From contig PEXX01000052.1 of the NCBI GenBank assembly GCA_002778965.1, positions 1-8,160 on the forward strand: DNA of 8,160 nucleotides, in the 5' to 3' direction. Under the pieces are notes generated by a model. That model was not told the origin of the DNA. It was given only the letters and a program-made list of their open reading frames with translations, and did no database searches. Position numbers and translations under genes: made by a program. This DNA is from Candidatus Kuenenbacteria bacterium CG08_land_8_20_14_0_20_37_23 (GTDB taxonomy: Bacteria > Patescibacteriota > Patescibacteriia > UBA2196 > GWA2-42-15). Positions 1 through 6,157 of this stretch are shown piece after piece. Position 1 is the first letter of the stretch. Each line of letters starts with the position of its first letter.

Positions 1-81
1 GACCATATCCCAGACTTAAATCAGGATGACCGAGTCAATGTTTCTGACTTGGGACTGCTACTTGGACAGTGGGGAAGGTAG
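1..81 (+). CDS. C-terminal end of a protein with a dockerin-like calcium-binding repeat (5' end outside window)
   Basis: Frame 1 is open from the first base and ends at TAG 79-81, giving 26 residues. They read as the second half of a dockerin type I-like repeat: an EF-hand-type loop with D5, N7, D9, R11, N13 and D16 in calcium-ligand positions, followed by a helix LGLLLGQWG and then the stop. In cellulosomes such repeats bind cohesins. In CPR genomes similar single repeats often end large secreted or surface proteins, where their partner is usually unknown. The placement directly at the C-terminus fits this. A hairpin terminator follows 41 bp downstream, so the gene is separate from ileS. The rest of the protein, including any signal peptide or catalytic domain, is outside the window, so the overall function cannot be named. 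Confidence 0.72.
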   Translation, partial: DHIPDLNQDDRVNVSDLGLLLGQWGR

Positions 82-122
82 GGGAAATATACTTGCTTAA
101 TTGATATTTTTTAGTTAGAATT

Positions 123-153
123 AAAACATCACGGATAAACTAGTGATGTTTTT
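123..153 (+). terminator. Intrinsic (rho-independent) terminator after the dockerin-like gene
   Basis: Left arm 123-132 (AAAACATCAC) pairs perfectly with right arm 143-152 (GTGATGTTTT) around a 10-nt loop at 133-142. The last pairs are A-T and the T run 149-153 forms the U tract. The A tract on the left side could also support termination from the opposite strand. It separates the upstream gene from the ileS operon. Confidence 0.8.
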
Positions 154-230
154 ATGCTAGACCTTGTAGAGAATTTTTACTTTAGGTTTATTAATATTAA
201 AGTGTGGGGGAATGTTACACATTTCCCGTT

Positions 231-236
231 TATAAT
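231..236 (+). promoter_or_regulatory. Candidate -10 box for the ileS-recO-tgt operon
   Basis: A perfect TATAAT lies between the upstream terminator and ileS. Transcription would start near 241-243, leaving a leader of only about 16 nt before the ATG at 259. No good -35 hexamer sits at the right spacing (208-213 reads GGGAAT) and there is no TGn extension. In such AT-rich DNA a chance match is possible. The short leader leaves no room for a T-box or riboswitch. Confidence 0.4.
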
Positions 237-258
237 TTTTGGTTAAAAATTGGAAACT

Positions 259-3168
259 ATGATTAATTTTTCTAAAATTGAAGAGGCTATCCTCAAATAT
301 TGGCAGGATAACAATATTTTTGAAAAGAGTTTGAAAAAAGAATCTCCCAATGGTGATTATGTTTTTTATGATGGCCCGCCTTTTGCTACCGGTTTGCCGC
401 ACTACGGCCATATTCTTTCGTCAGTGGCCAAAGATGTTTTTCCTCGGTATTTTACGATGAAGGGATATCGCGTGCCGCGTAGGTGGGGCTGGGATTGTCA
501 TGGTTTGCCCATTGAGAATTTGATTGAAAAAAAGCTTGCTATATCCGGCAAGAAAGATATTGAAGACAAAATTGGCGTGGAGAAATTTAATGAGGAGTGC
601 CGGAGCGACGTGCTTATGTACACCCGCGAGTGGAAAAAAATGGTGGACAGAATCGGTCGCTGGATTGAATTTGACAATGCCTACAAGACAATGGATACGA
701 CGTATATGGAAAGTGTGTGGTGGGCGCTGAAAACTCTTTGGGATAAAGGATTGATATATGAGGGCAGAAAAGTGCTTATGTATTGTCCGCGCTGCGAAAC
801 GCCGGTGTCAAAAGCGGAAGTGGCTATGGATAACAGCTACAAGGAAATTACCGAGGAGTCGTTAACTGCGAAATTTAAAATTAAAAATCCCGAAAAGTAT
901 GGTTTGCCCGAAAATACATATATTTTATCCTGGACAACCACCCCATGGACATTGCCGGCCAATGTGGCTTTGGCAGTTGGAGAAAAAATGGATTACGCGT
1001 TGATTAAGTGCAAAAATGAGTATTTTATTTTAGTCAAGGAGCTCGTGAAAAATTATTTTAAAGATGATTTTGAAGAAATAAAGACAATTAAAGGCAATGA
1101 TTTAATTGGTATAGAATATGAACCACTGGTGGATATACCGGCTATTAAAGAAACCGGTAAAAAAGCATGGTATGTGACGGATGCTCAATTTGTTACCATT
1201 GAAGACGGTACGGGCGTAGTACATACGGCGGTGGTTTATGGTGAGGATGATTACAATTTAGGTCTTGAAAAGGATTTACCGGTAGTGCCCTTGCTTGACG
1301 GAAAAGGACATTTTAATGACAAAGCGCCGGAGTTTATCCGCGACCAGTATTTTAAAAAAGCGGAAAAAGAGATAAAGAAATATTTGGTGGATAAAAATTT
1401 GGTTTTTCGTCTGGAAAATTATACTCACAGCTATCCTCATTGCTGGCGTTGTGATACCCAGTTGTTTTATAATGCAATATCCGCCTGGTTTATTAATATT
1501 CAAAAAGTAAAGCAAGGAATGATTGAGCTCAACCAAAAGATAAATTGGTACCCGGAGCACTTGAAAGAAGGAAGATTTTTAAATATTTTAGAGACCGCGC
1601 CTGATTGGAATATTTCAAGAAACAGATATTGGGCGACGCCTTTGCCTTTTTGGAAATGTGATAACAAAGAATGTGGGCATAAGGAATGTATTGGCAGTAT
1701 CAAGGAGCTTAAAGAAAAATCAATCAATTTTAATGATATATATGTGGATGAGAGTCAAGATAATATTGATCTGCACAAACACAATGCAGATAAGATAAAA
1801 TTAAAATGCGAAAAATGCGGGGGAGAGATGACGAGAATCCCGGAGGTGATTGATTGTTGGGTGGAGGCGGCCTCTATGCCTTTTGCCGAACATCATTATC
1901 CATTTGAAAACAAAGATGTTTTTGCGAAAAGATTTCCCGGTGAATATATTGCCGAATATATCGCACAGACACGCGCCTGGTTTTATTATATGCATGCTCT
2001 TGGCACACTTCTTTTTGACGAAATTAGTTTTAAGAATTGTGTGACTACCGGAACCATTTTAAACCATAATGGAGAGAAACTTTCTAAATCAAAGAAAAAT
2101 TATACAGATCCGTGGGACATTATAAATGAATATGGTATGGATGCTTTGCGTTATTATTTGATGACGAGTGTAGTGATGTCTGCTGATAATTTGTTTTTTA
2201 ATGATCGCGAGGTGAGAGACGCGTATAATAAGATAATTGTACTACCGTTGAATGTACTGACTTTTTATAAAACTTTTGCCGGAGGTGAGAAAGTGGAAAA
2301 TCTAGAAGAGAAGGATTTGACCAATGTGCTTGATATTTGGATCACCAGTAAATTAAATTTGTTGATAAAGGAAGTGACGCAAGAAATGGATAATTATAAT
2401 ACAGTAAAGGCGGGCAGACCATTTAAAGAATTTATTAATGATCTTTCCACTTGGTATGTGCGTCGCTCAAGGGATAGATTTAAAGGCGAAGGCGAAGACA
2501 GGATGAAGGCGCTCAAGACTTTGCGTCACATATTATTTAATTTGGCGCGTTTGATGGCGCCCTTGACTCCATATATTGCAGAGCATATCTATCGGGAGCT
2601 TCATGGAAGATTAGAGTCCGTCCATTTAGAAAGCTGGCCTGAGCCCAAAGTCAAAGTAATAGACGAAAAAGTTTTAGAAAATATGGAAACGACACTCAAA
2701 ATAATAGAGATGGGACTTGCCGCAAGAGCTGAGAGTGGCATAAAGGTGCGCCAGCCGTTACAGCGAGCCACTATTTTTAATGTAAAGGTTTGCGAAGAAT
2801 ATATTGAGCTAATTAAAGATGAGTTGAATATAAGGCAAGTGGTGTTTGAGAAAGACGATAGCCGAGAATTGAATGTGAAAATTGATACAACGATAAGTCC
2901 TGAGCTGGAAGAGGAAGGATTATTGCGAGAAATGGTGCGCATTATTAATAATTTAAGAAAAAAAACCGGCTTGACCATTCATGACAGAATAATGATTGAA
3001 TATAATACGGGAGACGAGATGATGAAAACGGTTTTTGAGAAATATAGGGAGGAATTATTACGGCAAACATTGGCAGAGGAATTGGTTTTAAGTGATGAGA
3101 AATTGGAGAGAGTGGAAGTGAATGGGGTGGAAATCGGGATAAAAATGATAATAAAGGTATCTAAATAA
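259..3168 (+). CDS. ileS: Isoleucyl-tRNA synthetase, eukaryote-like (type 2) form
   Basis: Cytoplasmic class I synthetase that charges tRNA-Ile with isoleucine and edits mischarged valine. From ATG 259 it has 969 residues. The HIGH-type motif is HYGH (48-51), the CP1 editing domain carries WTTTPWTLPAN (225-235) and GTGVVHTA (317-324), and the KMSKS-type motif is KLSKS (607-611). Cysteine pairs at about 176/179, 395/398 and 517/520, plus 467/472/477, suggest bound zinc. The anticodon-binding helical domain follows from about 680. The GLPHYGHIL form and the absence of a C-terminal zinc finger fit the eukaryote-like IleRS2 group, whose members are generally mupirocin-resistant. An in-frame TTG at 250 would add three residues. 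ATG is preferred because family proteins begin close to this point, though neither start has a strong Shine-Dalgarno. It is followed after 2 nt by recO. Confidence 0.97.
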   Translation: MINFSKIEEAILKYWQDNNIFEKSLKKESPNGDYVFYDGPPFATGLPHYGHILSSVAKDVFPRYFTMKGYRVPRRWGWDCHGLPIENLIEKKLAISGKKDIEDKIGVEKFNEECRSDVLMYTREWKKMVDRIGRWIEFDNAYKTMDTTYMESVWWALKTLWDKGLIYEGRKVLMYCPRCETPVSKAEVAMDNSYKEITEESLTAKFKIKNPEKYGLPENTYILSWTTTPWTLPANVALAVGEKMDYALIKCKNEYFILVKELVKNYFKDDFEEIKTIKGNDLIGIEYEPLVDIPAIKETGKKAWYVTDAQFVTIEDGTGVVHTAVVYGEDDYNLGLEKDLPVVPLLDGKGHFNDKAPEFIRDQYFKKAEKEIKKYLVDKNLVFRLENYTHSYPHCWRCDTQLFYNAISAWFINIQKVKQGMIELNQKINWYPEHLKEGRFLNILETAPDWNISRNRYWATPLPFWKCDNKECGHKECIGSIKELKEKSINFNDIYVDESQDNIDLHKHNADKIKLKCEKCGGEMTRIPEVIDCWVEAASMPFAEHHYPFENKDVFAKRFPGEYIAEYIAQTRAWFYYMHALGTLLFDEISFKNCVTTGTILNHNGEKLSKSKKNYTDPWDIINEYGMDALRYYLMTSVVMSADNLFFNDREVRDAYNKIIVLPLNVLTFYKTFAGGEKVENLEEKDLTNVLDIWITSKLNLLIKEVTQEMDNYNTVKAGRPFKEFINDLSTWYVRRSRDRFKGEGEDRMKALKTLRHILFNLARLMAPLTPYIAEHIYRELHGRLESVHLESWPEPKVKVIDEKVLENMETTLKIIEMGLAARAESGIKVRQPLQRATIFNVKVCEEYIELIKDELNIRQVVFEKDDSRELNVKIDTTISPELEEEGLLREMVRIINNLRKKTGLTIHDRIMIEYNTGDEMMKTVFEKYREELLRQTLAEELVLSDEKLERVEVNGVEIGIKMIIKVSK

Positions 3169-3170
3169 GT

Positions 3171-3806
3171 ATGTATTACAATCTTCAGGCTATAATTCTC
3201 AAACGCCAGATTTTTAGGGAGGATGATTTGCTTGTAACTGTTTATTCTTTGGAGCGTGGCAAGCTGATTTTGCAGGCTAAGGGCGCTAAGAAAATTAAAA
3301 GCAAGTTAGCCGGCCATTTGGAGCCGGTTAATTTGTGCAGACTTGAGGTGGTGCGCGGCAAGCAAATTGATCGGGTGATAGGAGCGCAGACAATAAACAG
3401 TTTTTTAAAAATCAAATCAGATTTATTAAAGTTAGGTTATGCCAGCTATGCGGTTGAGCTTATTTTTGGATTGACAAAAGAGAATCATCAGGATAAGGCG
3501 ATTTTCGAATTACTCTCAAAGGCGCTGAATTTTTTGGAAAATGAAGAGCAATTGGACAGGCTTAAAGTCGCACGGATTGCTTTTGGATTTAAGTTATTAT
3601 TTTTTTTGGGATTTGATCCGCGAGCCAAAAACGGCTCCAGCTTCAGACATGAAATAAGTTATATTGTTGACAATAATATATCTTTGATTGCGAGTAACAA
3701 AGAAATATTAGAAAAATTAGCCAAGATTAGCAATCTTTTAAATATGGAGCTTGAGGGCCAGTTGGAAGCGCAGATTCAAGCTAAAAATTTTTTTAAATAT
3801 GTTTAG
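3171..3806 (+). CDS. recO: DNA repair protein RecO (short form without zinc cysteines)
   Basis: Recombination mediator of the RecFOR pathway: it anneals single strands and, with RecR, loads RecA on SSB-coated DNA. The 211 residues start with the family signature (YYNLQAIILKRQIFREDDLL), an N-terminal OB fold covering about residues 1-80, including the KGAKKIKSK-L basic stretch and GHLEP at 48-52. A helical C-terminal domain follows (about 81-211) with FKLLFFLGFDP at 140-150. E. coli RecO is 242 residues, so this one is somewhat short. The four-cysteine zinc finger seen in many RecO proteins is absent; the only cysteine is C56. The start ATG lies 2 nt after the ileS stop, with only a weak AAAGG about 13 nt upstream, suggesting translational coupling. 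Its last codons overlap the tgt start by 8 nt. Confidence 0.88.
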   Translation: MYYNLQAIILKRQIFREDDLLVTVYSLERGKLILQAKGAKKIKSKLAGHLEPVNLCRLEVVRGKQIDRVIGAQTINSFLKIKSDLLKLGYASYAVELIFGLTKENHQDKAIFELLSKALNFLENEEQLDRLKVARIAFGFKLLFFLGFDPRAKNGSSFRHEISYIVDNNISLIASNKEILEKLAKISNLLNMELEGQLEAQIQAKNFFKYV

Positions 3807-5043
3807 AATTTTTAAAAAGTCAAAAAAGAGCAAAGCGCGTGTCGGAATAATAAAGACAGCGCATGGAATTATTAAAACTCCTTTTTTTATGCCTGATGCC
3901 ACTCGCGGATTTGTTAAAATGATAGACAATCATGAGAGTAAAAAATTTGGAATTCAGTCAGTGGTTATAAATACCCTGCATCTTTATTTACAACCAGGAG
4001 TAAAAGTAATTAAGAAATTTAAGGGCGCGCATAATTTTATGAATTGGCAAAAATCGCTTTTATCAGATAGCGGCGGATTCCAAATTTTTTCTTTGATTCA
4101 TAAAAGCGGGAAGATGGGCAGTATTAACGATGATGGGGCTATTTTTAAATCGCCGATTGATGGGGCGCAACATAAATTAACGCCAGAAAAGTCAATTCAA
4201 ATTCAATTTGATTTGGGCGTTGATATGATTGTAGCGCTTGACGATTGCCCGCCAAATGAATTTGAGAGAGCCAGTATTGAGAAATCAGTTAAGCGCACGA
4301 TTGAGTGGGCAAAAAGATGTCGTGAAGAATATGATAAACAAGTAAAAAAACGCAAAATAGCGAGTCAAAATTTTTTACCATTATTGTTTGGAGTAATTCA
4401 TGGTGGCGCGGAATTGGATTTGCGTAAAAAATGCGCCGTAGAGCTGATTAAATTGAATTTTGACGGATATTGTTTTGGTGCCAGACCAGTTGATAAACAA
4501 GGTAATTTTTTGGATAAAGCTCTTCAATGCACCGCTGATTTAATTCCGGAAGATAAATTGCGCTTTGCTCTTGGCGTTGGCAGGCCAGAAGATATTTTCA
4601 GGTGCGTGAAATATGGGTGGGATATGTTTGATTGCGTTATTCCAACCAGAGAAGCTCGCCACGGAAGGTTGTATAAATTTTTTCCAGATTATGGCCGAAT
4701 TTGTTCCGTGAAATATATTCCACTCGCGCAGAAATCCCGCATGGTCAATCGAAAATCAAAAATTAAAAATTCAAACTTTAAAATTGAATCAAACTTTAAA
4801 CCCCAGACTTCAAAATTTTATGATATATTAAATATAAACAACTCAAAATTTAGGGCAGACACGAACTCAATAGATAGAAATTGCGACTGTGAGTTGTGTC
4901 AAGATTATTCCGCCGGCTATATGCATCATCTATTTAAAATAAAAGAACCTTTAGGAGCGCGGCTGGCGACAATACATAATTTGAAATTTTATTTAAAATT
5001 AATGGAGATTATTAGAAAAGAGATTAAGAGAGGAGAGATATAA
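3799..5043 (+). CDS. tgt: tRNA-guanine transglycosylase family protein with altered base pocket and an internal insertion
   Basis: TGT enzymes swap guanine 34 of tRNAs with GUN anticodons for preQ1 (bacteria) or queuine. This 414-residue protein keeps SDSGGFQIFSL (89-99, general base D90), LDDCPP (147-152, D148), the nucleophile D278 in DMFDCVIPTR, and the zinc site C362, C364, C367, H393. It departs from the family at the base pocket: the usual QGG is HGG (H201), and the GGLxVGE loop reads GARPVDK (227-233). The spacing from D278 to C362 is 84 residues against 38 in the E. coli and Zymomonas enzymes, so about 46 residues are inserted, partly encoded by an AT-rich repeat. ATG 3799 overlaps the recO stop by 8 nt. 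A TTG at 3751 would add 16 residues unlike the family and is not preferred. No clear Shine-Dalgarno is visible. The family is certain; the substrate is not. Confidence 0.93.
   Translation: MFRIFKKSKKSKARVGIIKTAHGIIKTPFFMPDATRGFVKMIDNHESKKFGIQSVVINTLHLYLQPGVKVIKKFKGAHNFMNWQKSLLSDSGGFQIFSLIHKSGKMGSINDDGAIFKSPIDGAQHKLTPEKSIQIQFDLGVDMIVALDDCPPNEFERASIEKSVKRTIEWAKRCREEYDKQVKKRKIASQNFLPLLFGVIHGGAELDLRKKCAVELIKLNFDGYCFGARPVDKQGNFLDKALQCTADLIPEDKLRFALGVGRPEDIFRCVKYGWDMFDCVIPTREARHGRLYKFFPDYGRICSVKYIPLAQKSRMVNRKSKIKNSNFKIESNFKPQTSKFYDILNINNSKFRADTNSIDRNCDCELCQDYSAGYMHHLFKIKEPLGARLATIHNLKFYLKLMEIIRKEIKRGEI
4753..4819 (+). repeat. AT-rich degenerate tandem-like repeat inside tgt
   Basis: A run made of variants of TCAAAAATTAAAAA/TTTAAAATT, with a rough 7-nt rhythm. 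It contains an exact 12-nt direct repeat TCAAACTTTAAA at 4771-4782 and 4789-4800 (18-nt offset) and a further TTCAAAATTTT at 4809-4819. It is read in frame as a lysine-, asparagine- and serine-rich linker (about residues 319-341). Similar low-complexity AAAATTCAAA-type stretches occur between genes in CPR genomes; the link is from general knowledge, not a search. Confidence 0.65.
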
Positions 5044-5070
5044 TTAAAGTAGGTAAATTTTAATTAGTTT
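5041..5070. terminator. Possible weak terminator between convergent tgt and the kinase
   Basis: A perfect 8-bp inverted repeat, TAATTAAA at 5041-5048 and TTTAATTA at 5059-5066, with a 10-nt loop, begins at the tgt stop codon and is followed by GTTTT. The stem is A-T only, so it would be unstable. It is the only hairpin I see in the 52-bp gap 5044-5095 between convergent genes, hence the tentative call. Confidence 0.3.
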
Positions 5071-5095
5071 TGTAATTCAGAATAATATCGTATTT

Positions 5096-6118
5096 TTATT
5101 TTTTGCCAAGAGGCAAAGTAAAATAAAAAGTGGTGCCTTCATTTTCTTTTGAAACAAACCAGATTGATCCTTTATGCGATTCGATTATTGCTTTGGCAAT
5201 AAATAATCCGAGACCAGTTCCAGATGTTTGTAATCTCATGGTGTTATTCGCGCGAAAAAATTTTTTGAATATTTTCTTTTGATCACCAGCCGGTATGCCT
5301 ACTCCATTATCCGATATGTTGAAAATAATATTTTTATTTTTATTGGAAATTTCTATCGAGATTTGTCCCTGGCCTTTGTCGCTTTGAATATATTTAACGG
5401 CATTTGTTATCAGATTGTCCATGGCAATGCCTATCCTTTTTGGATCCGCTAAGATAAGCGGAATTGACGGGTCATATTTAAAACTTATTTTTATTTTTTT
5501 TAATTCAGCTATTGGCTGATTTTCTTTTATAATATTTTGACAGAGTTCAACGAAGTTGGTTTTTTCAAGTTTGATTTGCATACGCCCGTTTTCAATGCGC
5601 GAGATATCCAAAAGATCGTTGACGAGTTTAATCATTCTTTGATTTGAGTCATTGATAGTTTTTATGTATTTAATTTCTTTGTCAGTGAAATTTTTTTGTA
5701 TTTCTTTTTTTGATAAAAATTCAACATACCATTTGATTATAGACAGTGGAGTTCGAAGTTGGTGCGAGGCAATAGACACAAATTCTGTTTTCATGCGATT
5801 AGTAGTGGCCAGCTCGTCAATGGTTTTGATTGTCATACCACCGACTAAGGTGATAATGCCGGTAACTAATGAGATGCTAGCGATGACGACCATTGGATTG
5901 TCATATTTTTGCGCAATAAAATACGTGCTAAGCATCGCGATGATTGTTAAAATACCCATGCACACAAAGAGAAATGTTGGATTTTCCCAGAATTTGTGTT
6001 TTTCGATTTCAGCGGGCAGTTTAGAGACAGATGGTATGTCATTTATTACCGGAGATTTATTTTCCGCACCCTGATCAGGACTAAGTTTATTCAACTGTGG
6101 ATTATTTGAGTTTTCCAT
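5096..6118 (-). CDS. Membrane-anchored sensor histidine kinase without a distinct sensor domain
   Basis: Two-component kinase that autophosphorylates on histidine and passes the phosphate to a response regulator. The 340 residues comprise a polar N-terminal tail (1-45, rich in N, P, S, K), two membrane helices (about 49-69 and 75-96) joined by a loop of about five residues, then the DHp domain with H-box SHQLRTP (H119). The ATPase domain follows, with N box DNLITNAVKY (234-243), G1 DNGVGIP (270-276), F box FKKFF (284-288) and G2 GTGLGL (300-305). All catalytic motifs are intact. There is no extracytoplasmic domain, HAMP or PAS domain, so it may sense within the membrane or through a partner. 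No response regulator is present in the window. It runs convergent to tgt and divergent from the glycosyltransferase at 6158. The ATG at 6118 coincides with the predicted transcription start. Confidence 0.93.
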   Translation of the reverse strand: MENSNNPQLNKLSPDQGAENKSPVINDIPSVSKLPAEIEKHKFWENPTFLFVCMGILTIIAMLSTYFIAQKYDNPMVVIASISLVTGIITLVGGMTIKTIDELATTNRMKTEFVSIASHQLRTPLSIIKWYVEFLSKKEIQKNFTDKEIKYIKTINDSNQRMIKLVNDLLDISRIENGRMQIKLEKTNFVELCQNIIKENQPIAELKKIKISFKYDPSIPLILADPKRIGIAMDNLITNAVKYIQSDKGQGQISIEISNKNKNIIFNISDNGVGIPAGDQKKIFKKFFRANNTMRLQTSGTGLGLFIAKAIIESHKGSIWFVSKENEGTTFYFTLPLGKK

Positions 6119-6124
6119 AGTTTT

Positions 6125-6152
6125 ATTATACCATAAAAATAAGAAAGTAAAA
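6125..6152 (-). promoter_or_regulatory. Extended -10 promoter of the histidine kinase, predicted leaderless
   Basis: Read on the minus strand, TGGTATAAT (6133 down to 6125) is a perfect extended -10 box (TGn plus TATAAT). Six bases (AAAACT) separate it from the ATG at 6118-6116, so the expected +1 is the A of the start codon. A weak -35-like TTTTAC lies at 6152-6147 with a 16-bp spacer. The box sits inside a small inverted repeat, TTTTAT 6121-6126 and ATAAAA 6133-6138. Confidence 0.65.
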
Positions 6153-6157
6153 AAATT

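Noticed and set aside
154..258. T-box or other tRNA-Ile-sensing leader in front of ileS
   Set aside because: Only about 105 bp separate the upstream terminator from the start codon, no T-box sequence (core TGGnACC-type) or antiterminator is visible, and the likely transcript leader is about 16 nt.
157..411. 84-codon minus-strand frame across the ileS start
   Set aside because: It overlaps the conserved N-terminus of ileS and has a composition expected from the reverse of AT-rich coding DNA, with no recognisable domain.
2601..2978. 125-codon minus-strand frame within ileS
   Set aside because: Serine- and leucine-rich shadow of the ileS C-terminal coding sequence, with no homology or upstream signals.
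3751..3798. Upstream TTG start for tgt, giving 430 residues
   Set aside because: The extra 16 residues are simply recO codons in another frame, do not resemble TGT N-termini, and would extend the overlap to 56 nt. ATG 3799 matches the family start (MFRIFKK...ARVGIIKTAHG).
4750..4822. CRISPR array or minisatellite of regular units
   Set aside because: Units are only about 7 nt, degenerate, without spacers, and are translated in frame within tgt. It is a low-complexity repeat, not CRISPR.
5652..6074. 140-codon open frame on the plus strand, with apparent hydrophobic stretches
   Set aside because: It lies entirely antisense to the histidine kinase, whose motifs are unmistakable. The hydrophobicity is a by-product of the opposite strand's codons, and no start signal or family resemblance is seen.
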